Shown in pieces: positions 9,701 to 18,046 of a stretch of 64,000 bases of DNA (position 1 is its first letter; each line of letters begins with the position of its first letter). A program made the translations under genes and the position numbers. The DNA lies in NCBI GenBank assembly GCA_044224925.1, contig JBGAJM010000001.1, positions 620,001 to 684,000 on the forward strand, written 5' to 3'. This stretch comes from Kapaibacterium sp044224925 (GTDB lineage Bacteria > Bacteroidota > Ignavibacteria > Kapaibacteriales > Kapaibacteriaceae). The notes under the pieces were generated by a model. The model was not told where the DNA came from. It ran no database searches and saw nothing but the letters and a program-made list of their open reading frames with translations.

Positions 9701-12700
9701 CACCGTCTTCATGATCGTGGATTGCACCGAGTCTTGGACGTTGATGATGGACGGCATGACCGTCACACCTTGATATCCTCCGGCGGCGACGCTCTGCTCA
9801 AACGGACCCCATCCCTTGTCACTATGCAAGGGCTGTGGTGGGAATGGCAGCATGGTGACCGGGAACTTGTAGCTCCGTTGCAGTCGGTTCACCACACCGG
9901 CCTGTGTGCGTTTGTTCCACGACACGGCAACATTCACGAACGAACCCAGAGGAAGTCCGCCAAGTTGTTTGTAGCCGGAGCGGAACTGACATGTATCGGG
10001 CAACGGTGCTGCCGTGTAGTTGCGTGTGAAGACCACCGGTGCAGAGTCCAGCTGCACATCGTTCGAATCGTGCAACGACAGTACCATCACGATCTGGTCG
10101 GTGGAATCGTGCTGTGCACTTGGAATGAACTGCGAAGGCTGGAAGGTGAGAAGGAATCTCGTTGATGCGCTCTTTCCTTGTCGGAACGGTCCCCATCCCA
10201 GCGACGACCAGATGAAGTTCTTCTGTGGAGGCGCGGCGAACTGCGTGGTGATCGTGGCCGTATCGAGAAGGATATCTCTCTTGGACACATCAGAGCAACG
10301 ATGATAGACGAACGTTCCGATGAGTCGGAGCGTTGCCGGCGTGTTGCCGAACGAGTTCATGTCGTAGGTCAAACGCACAGAGTCGTTCTTGGGAACTTGC
10401 GTGGGGATGGTTCCAACAGTGGCACCCGATGGATTCAGCCATCGTATGTTCGTCACGCTATCCACGTTATGCAAGTGCGTGAGCGTGAATGTCTGCATCA
10501 TCTTTCCGGTCGTGGTATCGGTGGCGCGGAAGGATGGATACAAACGCCCGTAGAGCGTGTCGACGGCCGGATTCGGAACGATGTTGATACTGTCAACGAA
10601 TGTGAAGCCCGACATTGGGAAGTGCAACGAATTCGAGTAGACTTCCACTTCCACCGTCCGCGCCGTGATGGGCAGCGGAGTGATGGCATAGACAGCGTTG
10701 TTGATGACGTTTGTTTGCGCTCCCGAGACAGCGGTGGCACCGTACAAACTATCGTCTACTGAACCATTGCAGTCACGGAATCGATACCTCACCGAATCCA
10801 TGTGATATGGAGCGAGCATCGAATGGAATGGCTGCGCTCCGGGACCAGTGCCCAGATTCAAATTCAAGTTGAGAAGATTCGTACTTCCTTGGAGCAGTGC
10901 CGAGGTATCACGAACCGACGCATTTGTCGTGAACACCTTATAGGCATCAAATTCGAGATGCGGATTGTTCACCTTGATGTTCAGCGGATACGTGATGCCC
11001 AGTCCCGGACCGCCATCGGTATACAAGATGAACGTGAGTGTCGAGGTATTGAATTGTCGGAATGAGAACGGTATCGACAGTGTTTGATCCTTGTTGAAAC
11101 GGATCTGATACGGCGTCAAGGGAACCAGAACGGAGTCGATGAGAGCGCCTGTGTCGTCCTTGGTAAAGACGGCAACTCGGAGGGTCTGTGCCGGCATGCG
11201 CTTGATCGTGAAGGTCGTCGGGATCGGGGTCACACCAGAGATATCAGACTGTGTGCTGCCGGGTCGCGGCAGGTACGACCATGAGAAGTCCAATGGTCCG
11301 AAGCCTGCGGTTGATGTTGCTGCAAGTGTGTCGGGAATGGTATAGATGAATCGATCGAGCTGTACTCCATTGTCCGGTCCACCATCGTAGCGCACATTCA
11401 CGTGCAGACGAGCGTTGACCGGCAACCAGCCCATGTTCGTCGTGAAGACGGCGGAATCAAGCGTGCCGGATCCTGTTGGACGTACCAACATGGAATCCAC
11501 GGCAGCGGGATTGTGCGTGCCTGTCACACGGAACTCCACTTCTCGCGTGCCCGGAGGGAGGTTCGTGATCCTGAAGGTGTTCATCGAGTCTCGGCCAGCC
11601 GTGAACGGACCGTAACCTTGCGACGCTGTTAGAACGCCCGGCTGCGGCAGCATCGAGATCGGATGTCGTGTGAATTCCAGTTGCACCGTATCGGTGCCGC
11701 GCACAGCATATCGTGTGAATCGCGCTTCGGTCTTCAGTGGGAAACCGCCCGTGATGATCAGTGGTCGCGTTCCATTGGTATCGAGCCAGAAGACCGTGCT
11801 GTCGTAGGTAACGCCCTTGAGTGGCACGAAGACACTTCGTGCAATAACAGTGTCGGCAACGGAATCACGAATGGAGAACTGACCGATGATCGTATCTGTT
11901 GCTGTACCGATCGGTCGCATCCATTTCGCCCCGAGCACGATGTACGACGAATCTGATTGGACGAATGGTCCCCACGAGTTCGCGAACAAGTATGGCAACG
12001 ACGTGTCGCGCACATCGAAGTAATAGTCGTACTCGATCGGCAAGACCTCGTAGTCGCGATACACTTCGCATCGAACGGTGGTCGTGTAGAGTGGGAGCGT
12101 GCTTTGATCGAAGACGATGCGTGCCGTGTCCACATAGGTGTCGAATGTAGGATAGGCATTGCGTTGGTTATAGAGTCCGCCCCACTGATCGATCAATGTC
12201 AGTCGTACATGCGCTGCGCGAACGGGAAGACTGTCGACGCTCACCGTATCGATCCCGGCCTGTCCGAGGCCAAGGGGCGCTGTGAAGGACGTGAAGAAGT
12301 GCGGTCCATAGTTCTGTGGCACGATCTGGATCGGGTAATCTGTGCGGGCGGAATCTGTTGTCGGCGATCCGTAATAGGCCACCACATGGAGAACTGCATT
12401 CTGCAGCGCAATGCCCATGTTCGAGGTGAAGTTCACACTGTCGACCACCATGCTGTATGGGGCACTTCCTGAATCGAGACCATAGATCATTCCGTATCGA
12501 CCGGTGGCATCGATCCACCAACGGATCGACCTGCAGGATGCGCCAAGACCCTTCACAACGAACTCATTGACGGCACCAACGCCTTGTTGGAACGGACCCC
12601 ATCCAAGGGATGCGCGGACAACAGGAAGCGGCACGGAGTCGGCCAAGAGCATCGTCGTCCGAAAACCGGCGCTCGTGGTGGTCGGAGTCGTGTATGTGAT

Positions 12701-13297
12701 CGAAAGGGTTGTCTTCTTCTTGTGTGCCGACGTGGAATACAGGATGGATGCGGTGTCGATGGCAGTGCCGGTGCGGATCACGGAGTCGATCACCGTGCCG
12801 TTTTCACGAAGCAAGTGCAAGGCAACGCGTGTGGTGGACGGAGGAAAGCCCGAAGCAACATAGCGATGCTGCGCAGGTTGTCCTACGATGATTGGACGCA
12901 TTCCTGTCGTGCTTGTGATCACCGGACCGCCCCCACCCATGCGGATGGTGGCGTTCAGTGCATACTGCTCTTGAGCACCACTGCTCGTGACCGTCGTCAC
13001 ATTGACGGACAGCCTTGAGAAGAACGGCAGGACACCCATGTTCGTCGTGAACGTGAGTGATGTGCCTGCCTGGTAGGCAACCCTTGTTGGCAGCCCAGCG
13101 CTGTTTCCACCTGTGATCTCGAAAACGGCCGACTGAACCACTTCATCAGAAGGGATGTTGGTGACCGTGAACGTGTTCATTTGCGTGATGTTCGGTGTGA
13201 ACGGTCCCCATCCGGCACTTGCCTGAAGCGAAGCGCCTTGTGCCGTGGCCAAGGTCTGCAAGAGCAGAAACACAAAAAGAAGTGACAAGACCCTCAT
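6800..13297 (-). CDS. Giant exported protein with repeated GWGPF motifs, propeller-like region and sorting-like C-terminus
   Basis: 2165 residues; I do not recognise a named family. A signal peptide (VLSLLFVFLLLQTLATAQ) follows the ATG at 13297, which has AAGGGG about seven bases upstream. The first 1200 residues contain at least seven variants of a G-[WYF]-G-P-[FL] motif near residues 31, 233, 443, 562, 666, 1036 and 1164. Several are followed by N-x-F and, 60-80 residues later, by F-T-[TS]-N-M-G, which suggests an Ig-like beta-sandwich repeat. Residues about 1600-2000 have repeated alternating strands (AMVVWPAQ, VLAVWINER, YARWNGTTWS, ELWYSNGQWSS) resembling a BNR/sialidase-type beta-propeller. 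The last 80 residues (AYPDPASG... VDVTGRIV... GLYRVRLV) match the type A sorting-domain pattern of type IX secretion. It probably forms a large surface or adhesin-like protein. A TATATTTC box at 13338-13345 (minus) could be its promoter. Confidence 0.8.
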   Translation of the reverse strand: MRVLSLLFVFLLLQTLATAQGASLQASAGWGPFTPNITQMNTFTVTNIPSDEVVQSAVFEITGGNSAGLPTRVAYQAGTSLTFTTNMGVLPFFSRLSVNVTTVTSSGAQEQYALNATIRMGGGGPVITSTTGMRPIIVGQPAQHRYVASGFPPSTTRVALHLLRENGTVIDSVIRTGTAIDTASILYSTSAHKKKTTLSITYTTPTTTSAGFRTTMLLADSVPLPVVRASLGWGPFQQGVGAVNEFVVKGLGASCRSIRWWIDATGRYGMIYGLDSGSAPYSMVVDSVNFTSNMGIALQNAVLHVVAYYGSPTTDSARTDYPIQIVPQNYGPHFFTSFTAPLGLGQAGIDTVSVDSLPVRAAHVRLTLIDQWGGLYNQRNAYPTFDTYVDTARIVFDQSTLPLYTTTVRCEVYRDYEVLPIEYDYYFDVRDTSLPYLFANSWGPFVQSDSSYIVLGAKWMRPIGTATDTIIGQFSIRDSVADTVIARSVFVPLKGVTYDSTVFWLDTNGTRPLIITGGFPLKTEARFTRYAVRGTDTVQLEFTRHPISMLPQPGVLTASQGYGPFTAGRDSMNTFRITNLPPGTREVEFRVTGTHNPAAVDSMLVRPTGSGTLDSAVFTTNMGWLPVNARLHVNVRYDGGPDNGVQLDRFIYTIPDTLAATSTAGFGPLDFSWSYLPRPGSTQSDISGVTPIPTTFTIKRMPAQTLRVAVFTKDDTGALIDSVLVPLTPYQIRFNKDQTLSIPFSFRQFNTSTLTFILYTDGGPGLGITYPLNIKVNNPHLEFDAYKVFTTNASVRDTSALLQGSTNLLNLNLNLGTGPGAQPFHSMLAPYHMDSVRYRFRDCNGSVDDSLYGATAVSGAQTNVINNAVYAITPLPITARTVEVEVYSNSLHFPMSGFTFVDSINIVPNPAVDTLYGRLYPSFRATDTTTGKMMQTFTLTHLHNVDSVTNIRWLNPSGATVGTIPTQVPKNDSVRLTYDMNSFGNTPATLRLIGTFVYHRCSDVSKRDILLDTATITTQFAAPPQKNFIWSSLGWGPFRQGKSASTRFLLTFQPSQFIPSAQHDSTDQIVMVLSLHDSNDVQLDSAPVVFTRNYTAAPLPDTCQFRSGYKQLGGLPLGSFVNVAVSWNKRTQAGVVNRLQRSYKFPVTMLPFPPQPLHSDKGWGPFEQSVAAGGYQGVTVMPSIINVQDSVQSTIMKTVAARWIDQSGTQVGTSAYTMNIADRRIVPDPKDPTVTDTIDTWKAAPYDPAQVGWPSIARDARELDMVIDYTFNGMAKPSAHQTQVVSIIPRADWINGTQITADSNVNGSIYLTSLIPLPTPGFEKTLPLLGPLPMSTSRADGGSGPLDFKVNAIYTPSNGQFAFDPNSSYNNAGFTWNSNLSTEILKGGRAAYVNQGQSHDGFNAEQDFVSDTAGPNREMAIRQLITANLSGNLLAPYTIIKEAMEIIESGLTIVSAAPTIALWVGSEQYYTLNLGTDGTGVLKYAGELPDTQEDAEDFKNKYQTGLANSFSSTLSRGMEVSIAGFFGAGVSIDDQTIIGWGKTYSGGVTSIVERNWPAASAQRTYFTVDLDLMFGLIHIDLYHGLINASYDPDLMPSFYTFPEIRSSIFISAMERSKQSDQVQVAQMSYRPLPPETPYYYARPDVVATSKRLSMVWLEHARAGEKSSLMIGSLDTLTNSFGATETLLTNRNGMHDAAMTILNDAGDAVITWNQSRFNASNAPASLSVPELLHAEDVHVGIYDAKSGTLTQDMAVTDDMSTAMSGRIDGATKVVSLANGTSAMVVWPAQAPTSGESDIYGMLLRKTGSVWSMQPVQPIGTTTGYERDLHLVRVADNDVLAVWINERSMDVGQSSLMYARWNGTTWSTPMVILAPGTNRQFNEITVSAYNGGAVLALSTYDRRGQSTPSYKLHELWYSNGQWSSPSVMDEAKEDHVIRRLASAVAENGHVVVLAETESDVAPDGRTSHGLLAFVKNQPGSGGSWKVHKNPAALCDTNDQVWHMDASFGPKGYLYLTTQELDSVQANVQSYANGIQIGAARTNSVLRSVVVNDDLSITPRPLGGQPTDVQEENLEHMLRYQAEMYLAYPDPASGSAITIPFVLQMPTHVDLTIVDVTGRIVQVISQGEMAEGQYALNVPIGMLQQGLYRVRLVTSTGQTLTMPFTIVR

Positions 13298-13379
13298 GCG
13301 GACCCCTTCGAGAACGAGTGAAATCGTGGTGTGTACTGAAATATACGTCGGTGATTGCAACACTCTTTCCGAAAATCCA

Positions 13380-13411
13380 TTTGGCAAAGACGGCGACTTC
13401 CCCTATTTTTG
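13380..13411 (+). promoter_or_regulatory. Bacteroidota-type promoter (TTTG-N20-TATTTTTG) for the tRNA pair
   Basis: TTTG at 13380-13383 and TATTTTTG at 13404-13411 are separated by exactly 20 bases, matching the known -33 TTTG / -7 TAnnTTTG consensus of Bacteroidota primary sigma factors. The expected transcription start is roughly 7-10 bases downstream, about 15 bases before tRNA-Ala. It is the clearest promoter in the window. Confidence 0.8.
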
Positions 13412-13431
13412 AAATCCGTCTGAAAGCAACC

Positions 13432-13504
13432 GGGCCCATAGCTCAGCTGGGAGAGCGCTTGGATGGCATTCAAGAGGTCAGCGGTTCGATCCCGCTTGGG
13501 TCCA
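13432..13504 (+). tRNA. tRNA-Ala (anticodon GGC)
   Basis: Cloverleaf readable by eye: acceptor GGGCCCA/TGGGTCC, D-arm GCTC...GAGC, anticodon stem CTTGG/TCAAG (one G-T pair) with loop ATGGCAT giving anticodon GGC, T-arm with GGTTCGATCCC, and discriminator A at 13504. The 3' CCA is not encoded (CAA follows). It lies 19 bases before tRNA-Asp and is probably transcribed with it. Confidence 0.96.
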
Positions 13505-13522
13505 CAACATTGACGAGTAGAC

Positions 13523-13596
13523 GGAATCGTAGCTCAGCTGGTTAGAGCGCTGCCCTGTCAAGGCAGAGGTCGCGGGTTCGAGCCCCGTCGGTTCCG
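13523..13596 (+). tRNA. tRNA-Asp (anticodon GTC)
   Basis: Acceptor GGAATCG/CGGTTCC (one T-G pair), D-arm GCTC...GAGC, anticodon stem CTGCC/GGCAG with loop CTGTCAA (anticodon GTC), T-arm GCGGGTTCGAGCCCCGT, and discriminator G, as expected for tRNA-Asp. The 3' CCA is not encoded. A strong terminator begins eight bases downstream. Confidence 0.96.
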
Positions 13597-13603
13597 CATC
13601 ACG

Positions 13604-13635
13604 AAAAAGCCCGATCATTCGATCGGGCTTTTTTT
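13604..13635 (+). terminator. Bidirectional rho-independent terminator
   Basis: Perfect 13-bp stem AAAAAGCCCGATC / GATCGGGCTTTTT (13604-13616 and 13621-13633) with an ATTC loop and a T run. The A run at the left makes it work on both strands, so it ends the tRNA transcript (+) and the long minus-strand run ending at 13658. Confidence 0.93.
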
Positions 13636-13657
13636 ATGCTGTCCATGTTCTGCGTGA

Positions 13658-14257
13658 TCAGTACCGTGCGATATCGTAGGCATAGACCAGTCCGAATCGG
13701 AAAAGCTTGTCGTCGTATCGGTCGATGATCATGTAGTTGACCTCGGCCCCGATGTACGATCGTTCTCCAATAGAGAACATATAGTTGGCGCCAAGCATCC
13801 CCACCGTGCTGGTCGAGCCGACGCTCACGGTTGGCGATCCTTCTTGTTCTACATTCGAACGCATGATCATCGCACCGAACCCCAAGATCAGGTTCAGATT
13901 CCGCACAGGGGTCATGGTCACGTTGATCATGAGCGGGAATCCGTTCAGCACACTGCGAATGTGCACGGGATCACCGGCCATGTTCACATCGGTGCGCTCA
14001 ATGGAATACACATTCGTAAGTCCAACCTCGCCACCAACGGCCAGATAGTGTTCCGGATGCCATAGCAAGCGCGCCACTCCAAAGAACCCCACCCGATTCA
14101 GTCCGGTCGGGACATCATCGAACTGTGACGAGCAATACGTCATTCCACCGGCGAACATGCCTGTAAATCGATACAGCGTGTCCTTCACCTCGGCCATAGC
14201 AGTGGCGTGACCAAGCACCAAGCAAGCAACAACAACAGGGAGTGTACGCATGGTCAT
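13658..14257 (-). CDS. Exported outer-membrane beta-barrel-like protein, function unknown
   Basis: 199 residues with a signal peptide (TLPVVVACLVLGHATAMA) and then alternating amphipathic strands ending in an aromatic C-terminus (FRFGLVYAYDIARY), the pattern of a small outer-membrane beta-barrel. Strand-like segments include VGGEVGLTNVY, NLNLILGFGAMIM and YIGAEVNYMIIDRY. No named family is recognised. The ATG at 14257 overlaps the upstream phosphodiesterase stop (ATGA), so translation is coupled; a second ATG at 14251 is possible. It is the last gene of the minus-strand run and is followed by the bidirectional terminator. Confidence 0.75.
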   Translation of the reverse strand: MTMRTLPVVVACLVLGHATAMAEVKDTLYRFTGMFAGGMTYCSSQFDDVPTGLNRVGFFGVARLLWHPEHYLAVGGEVGLTNVYSIERTDVNMAGDPVHIRSVLNGFPLMINVTMTPVRNLNLILGFGAMIMRSNVEQEGSPTVSVGSTSTVGMLGANYMFSIGERSYIGAEVNYMIIDRYDDKLFRFGLVYAYDIARY

Positions 14258-15516
14258 CGCATGTAATGGTAGAAGGAAACAGCCTGCGGGTAATTCGTGA
14301 GGAATCCATCGAACGATCCCTCGCGCAAGAACTGCTGAATGAATTGTTGATCGTCAAGCGTCCAGCAGATGGCGATACGGCCTTCCGCATGCATCTGGGC
14401 AACATCTGCGTTCTGCGTTCCTTGTGTCCAACGCGGACCCCATGCCTTGCTGTTCGCAGCGCGAACCATGTCGGGCGACAGTTCACAGAGCGAGAGAATG
14501 TTCTCGTGCCCCGGGTAGGCCATGAACTCGTCGTAGACCGCCTGCGTGGGCATACCGATACCGATGCTCACCACACGCCCCATTGCCTTCGCTTTCTCAT
14601 TGGCAGCATTGATGATCGGCACCATCTTCGCAATGATGCCCATGTTCTCGGACTTCGTGTCGAGCCATACCGCTCGAAGATTCGTGCGCTCAACGATGGT
14701 ATCCAAAGCCTCTTTCAATGTGGGCATCTTCTCGCCACGGATCAACGTGCATTGCGTTCGCAACTGATCGTAGGTGTACTCCTCCGTAGCACCGATCAAG
14801 GTTCCCTTGCGCACGAGTCGCGGATTGATCCCTGTGTCGTGATACAAGAACGGGATCCCATCCTTCGACAAACGCACGTCGATCTCAACACCATTAGCGC
14901 CATACATCTGCGCAACACTCAACATCTCAGATGTGTTCTCACTCCGCGGGATGCCGTCGGAGGTTCGTCCACCACCTCGGTGTGCAACGATCAAGAACGG
15001 CGATGCCAGTGTTGCCGGGTTGATCGGACGAGCAAAGCGTAAGAGCAACTTCTCGGTAGGAGAGTTCTGATCGTATCCAAAACTTCCATGGAGTTCGATA
15101 CGATTTGATGCAGGTGTTGCCGAGTCCGCGATCAACCACCGTCCGCCCTGATCCTTTGGAAGGATACATCGAACAAGACCTGTCGAATTGTTCTGCTGTT
15201 TGCGCCAGAAACCTTCGAAGAAGCCAACGGAGTCAAGGTATCCGCCTTGCATGATCATGTAGCCGACCTGGACGCCGGTAAAGATGGACAGCGACTTGCC
15301 AGTCCACTTCACCACAACACTGTCACCGAACACACCGGCACCACTCTCCACGGAATACACTCCTTCGAGTCTGGTGTAGCGTGCATCCGATAGCGGATAG
15401 GTTTGCCCAATGAAACTGCTCTCGCCAAACCGTGGAATGAGAATGCTCTCGGCATTCTCACAGGATGAGAGAAGAAGTGCAAGGGCGGCAAGGACCGAAA
15501 GGGAAAGTATTCTCAT
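14254..15516 (-). CDS. Lipoprotein glycerophosphodiester phosphodiesterase
   Basis: 420 residues. A lipoprotein signal (SVLAALALLLSSC, lipobox LSSC at about residues 14-17) anchors it in a membrane facing the periplasm or outside. Residues 1-160 form a beta-rich N-terminal extension. The GDPD domain starts at IVAHRGGG (about 175) and continues with ENTSE, VEIDVRLSKDG (about 207-217), LYHD and LDTKSE, which include the His, Glu and Asp residues used for metal binding and catalysis. It should hydrolyse glycerophosphodiesters to glycerol-3-phosphate and an alcohol. The ATG at 15516 overlaps the upstream stop (ATGA). Being sandwiched between two barrel-like genes suggests a surface lipid role, which is inference. 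Confidence 0.87.
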   Translation of the reverse strand: MRILSLSVLAALALLLSSCENAESILIPRFGESSFIGQTYPLSDARYTRLEGVYSVESGAGVFGDSVVVKWTGKSLSIFTGVQVGYMIMQGGYLDSVGFFEGFWRKQQNNSTGLVRCILPKDQGGRWLIADSATPASNRIELHGSFGYDQNSPTEKLLLRFARPINPATLASPFLIVAHRGGGRTSDGIPRSENTSEMLSVAQMYGANGVEIDVRLSKDGIPFLYHDTGINPRLVRKGTLIGATEEYTYDQLRTQCTLIRGEKMPTLKEALDTIVERTNLRAVWLDTKSENMGIIAKMVPIINAANEKAKAMGRVVSIGIGMPTQAVYDEFMAYPGHENILSLCELSPDMVRAANSKAWGPRWTQGTQNADVAQMHAEGRIAICWTLDDQQFIQQFLREGSFDGFLTNYPQAVSFYHYMR

Positions 15517-16295
15517 AGTCTGAATCCGATCACAAACTCCGGAACCCAGTAATACCGATCGAACGTCGGGAACAGAAGCCACGACGGATAATAGAACTGT
15601 ACGAAGTTCTGTTTGAAGCCCAACTGCAAGTACTGATCCTTCCAGAGTGGTTGCTCCAGATACAGAGCCAGTGAGCCGCCGTTGAACATCGAACCGCTGC
15701 TGGAGGTGACAACGCTTTCAGCGGTGAGCGTATACGACATCAGGAAGTTGAGTTCACCTTTTGCCGTGAGCGTGATATCACCGAAGCGATAGCCGACAGA
15801 TGCATTCGGATAAAGAAAGACTGCCTTCACCGTATTGTCAAAGGCGCCCGAGTTCATGAATCCGAACATGAAGGCCCCATCGATCCCCACCATAGCAGAG
15901 AAGCGGTTCAGTTGTACACCGAAGGCCGTTGCCGGTGCTGTGATCGAATCCGGTGCATCTCCCGTGCCGAGGGCATCGGTGACCGACTGCGCATTGATCA
16001 CCCACTTCGGACCGATACGAATGTGATTCGTGATCACTTGCGTGTTCAGGGTGGCCTCGATCATGAAATTCTTCGGAAGACCGATAAAGGCATCGAGTTC
16101 GAGCAGTGGCCACCGGAAGGTGTCCATTTCCTCGACGATATCCTTGGGAACTTTCCCCAACGCCATTCCGGCGTTCAGTCGCAGGGCTCCGGACGGCAAT
16201 GCCCGGGGATACTGCATGGGTCCTTCGTCAGTACCTATCGCCCACGCTCGGGAGACGGTCACGACGATGGTGAGGACAACTACGAGCCTCTTCAT
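15513..16295 (-). CDS. Predicted outer-membrane protein, function unknown
   Basis: 260 residues with a signal peptide (RLVVVLTIVVTVSRAWA), then repeated beta-strand patterns (FMIEATLNTQVI, LNRFSAMVGIDGAFMFGF, VGYRFGDITLTAKGELNF, YLQLGFKQNFVQFYYP) and a C-terminal FVIGFRL that looks like a barrel-terminating strand. It resembles transporter-type porins of Bacteroidota in general shape, but I cannot name a family. The ATG at 16295 is three bases downstream of the stop of the small upstream gene, and its own stop overlaps the phosphodiesterase start, placing it firmly in the operon. Confidence 0.72.
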   Translation of the reverse strand: MKRLVVVLTIVVTVSRAWAIGTDEGPMQYPRALPSGALRLNAGMALGKVPKDIVEEMDTFRWPLLELDAFIGLPKNFMIEATLNTQVITNHIRIGPKWVINAQSVTDALGTGDAPDSITAPATAFGVQLNRFSAMVGIDGAFMFGFMNSGAFDNTVKAVFLYPNASVGYRFGDITLTAKGELNFLMSYTLTAESVVTSSSGSMFNGGSLALYLEQPLWKDQYLQLGFKQNFVQFYYPSWLLFPTFDRYYWVPEFVIGFRL

Positions 16296-16298
16296 ATG

Positions 16299-16646
16299 TT
16301 ACTCCCCTGCGCCCTTGAACTGGTCTTCGTCGTAGGCGAACATGAAATTGAACGACGTCATCGACCCGTAGATACGAGTGATGTACGACTGCAACTTGAC
16401 CTTCTCACCATCTGTCAGCTTTGAATTCGCATTGATCTGCTGCTCCAGCACACGAAGGTTATCCCGCATCATGACCACTTTGTGCATGAACTTGTCCATC
16501 GAGATCTCGTGCTGCTTCATGCCCGGAACATGCGGCACGAACACGACCACTCCGTGCTCCCACTTCGGCGCTAGGTCCGCCGAGTGTCGCTTTTCCACCT
16601 CGTCGGCAACAAGTCGAGCGAGGATCTTCATGTCTGCGAATTCCAT
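16299..16646 (-). CDS. Small conserved-looking soluble protein, unknown function
   Basis: 115 residues with no signal peptide or membrane segment; largely helical by composition (MKILARLVADEVEKRH, LRVLEQQINANSKL, KVKLQSYITRIYG). The family is not recognised. The ATG at 16646 is preferred because GGAGGA lies 10 bases upstream; a GTG at 16655 overlapping the bioY stop as GTGA is an alternative. It sits between bioY and an outer-membrane protein gene in the same operon, which does not reveal its job. Confidence 0.7.
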   Translation of the reverse strand: MEFADMKILARLVADEVEKRHSADLAPKWEHGVVVFVPHVPGMKQHEISMDKFMHKVVMMRDNLRVLEQQINANSKLTDGEKVKLQSYITRIYGSMTSFNFMFAYDEDQFKGAGE

Positions 16647-16651
16647 ACTGC

Positions 16652-17218
16652 TCACTTCCTCCGAACACTCATGAGGATCGATGTGATGGCAACCGTCTTC
16701 ACCACGTCAACGACGAGGAACGGTGCAACTCCCATCGACCAAACATTGCCACCACCAACGAACGTTGCAAGAACGGCAGCACCGCAGGCATGGATGATGA
16801 CGATGGCCAGCAATGTCGTGAGTGCGTAGTGTGTTGCACGCATGACGTTCGACGTCGTGGTGATCTTCTCAACGATCGTTCCTGCGACGAAGGCTGCGGG
16901 CAGGAATCCCAAGAGGTAGCCGCTTGTTGGACCCCACAATGCTGTGATCGACGCAAAGCCCGAAAAGACGGGCGCTCCGAGCGCACCTGCCACGAGATAC
17001 GTGGCAACGGATGCAGCACCGATCGTTCGCCCTGCCACCATGGCCCAAAGGATCACGGCAAAGGTCTGACCGGTGATAGGCACCGGTGTGAACGGAAGCG
17101 GGATACGCACCTGCGTCATGGCCGCGATCAGAACGGCACCCAGTGAGATCAAAGTGACGGTGGTCGATGTGCGACCGGCAATGCGTTGCGGGATGACCGC
17201 AGAGAGAAGAGTGTTCAT
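16652..17218 (-). CDS. bioY: BioY family biotin transporter (ECF S component)
   Basis: 188 residues, almost entirely hydrophobic with about six membrane segments. The stretch VRIPLPFTPVPITGQT (about residues 37-52) is the BioY signature, followed by VYL-type glycine-rich helices (AGALGAPVFSGFASI, GYLLGFLPAAFVAG). BioY captures biotin in the inner membrane, either with an energising EcfA/EcfT module or, as reported for some solitary BioY proteins, alone. No ecfA or ecfT gene lies in the window. It is 18 bases downstream of the MalG-type permease gene. Confidence 0.92.
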   Translation of the reverse strand: MNTLLSAVIPQRIAGRTSTTVTLISLGAVLIAAMTQVRIPLPFTPVPITGQTFAVILWAMVAGRTIGAASVATYLVAGALGAPVFSGFASITALWGPTSGYLLGFLPAAFVAGTIVEKITTTSNVMRATHYALTTLLAIVIIHACGAAVLATFVGGGNVWSMGVAPFLVVDVVKTVAITSILMSVRRK

Positions 17219-17236
17219 GGCGCAAATCTAGGGATG

Positions 17237-18046
17237 TTATTCTTTCAATGCTCCGGCAGTGAGGCCTTCAATGATGCGTTTTTGAAAAACAATGAACAGG
17301 ATCAGGATGGGAATGGCAGAGATGCTTGCTCCCGCCATCAAATGGCCCCAATCGATACTTTGCTTTCCAAGATAGAATGCGAGTCCTACCGGCAACGTGC
17401 GATGAGCCTCGTCGTTCGTGAACAGGAACGGGAACAGGAAGGAGTTCCAGTTGCTGAGGAACACATAGATGGCGAGCACGGTGAGCACCGGTCGTGCAAG
17501 CGGCATCACGATCCGCAGGATGATGTACCATTCCCCTGCCCCATCCAGCCTTGCCGCATCCTCGATCCCTGTTGGCAGATTCTCGATGTATTGCCGCACG
17601 AGAAAGACACCGAACGGTGTGACCAGCCACGGAATGATGAGGGCCCAATACGTATTGATCCACCCCAACTCGGCCATCAGACGGTAGAGCGGGATCATGA
17701 TCACTTGCGGTGGGATGATCAGCACACCAAGAATGGTAGCGAACAGCACGGTCTTCCCACGGAAGATCTTGCGTGCAAAGGCATAGCCAACGAACAGACA
17801 GAACAACACATTGCCTGCCGTGACGCAGATGGCCACGAAGAAGGAATTCGCGAAGTAGAGCAGGAAGTTGTCGGACTTCCACGTGTCGACGTAGTTCGAG
17901 GTAATGGTTGGTGCAGCGAGGATCTCACGGAACGTGGAGTACTGCTCTGGGAACTCTCGAGTCGAGAGCACGAGCATGTAGAACAGCGGAAAGACCATTC
18001 CGATGGCAACAACGATCAGAACGATATTCACCACCCATCGCATCAT
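17237..18046 (-). CDS. Carbohydrate-type ABC transporter permease (MalG family), no partner genes nearby
   Basis: 269 residues with six membrane segments starting with VVNIVLIVVAIGMVFPLFYML. The EAA loop that docks the ATPase is clear: EDAARLDGAGEWYIILRIV followed by MPLARPVL (about residues 158-184). The C-terminal QKRIIEGLTAGALKE is the usual MalG-type end. Such permeases normally work as heterodimers with a MalF-type subunit, a binding protein and an MsmX/MalK-type ATPase, none of which is in this window. The ATG at 18046 overlaps the nadD stop (ATGA). The substrate is unknown. Confidence 0.88.
   Translation of the reverse strand: MMRWVVNIVLIVVAIGMVFPLFYMLVLSTREFPEQYSTFREILAAPTITSNYVDTWKSDNFLLYFANSFFVAICVTAGNVLFCLFVGYAFARKIFRGKTVLFATILGVLIIPPQVIMIPLYRLMAELGWINTYWALIIPWLVTPFGVFLVRQYIENLPTGIEDAARLDGAGEWYIILRIVMPLARPVLTVLAIYVFLSNWNSFLFPFLFTNDEAHRTLPVGLAFYLGKQSIDWGHLMAGASISAIPILILFIVFQKRIIEGLTAGALKE

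Noticed and set aside
13338..13345. Promoter for the giant protein (TATATTTC on minus strand)
   Set aside because: The last base deviates from TAnnTTTG and there is no TTTG at standard distance, so it is mentioned only inside the gene entry.
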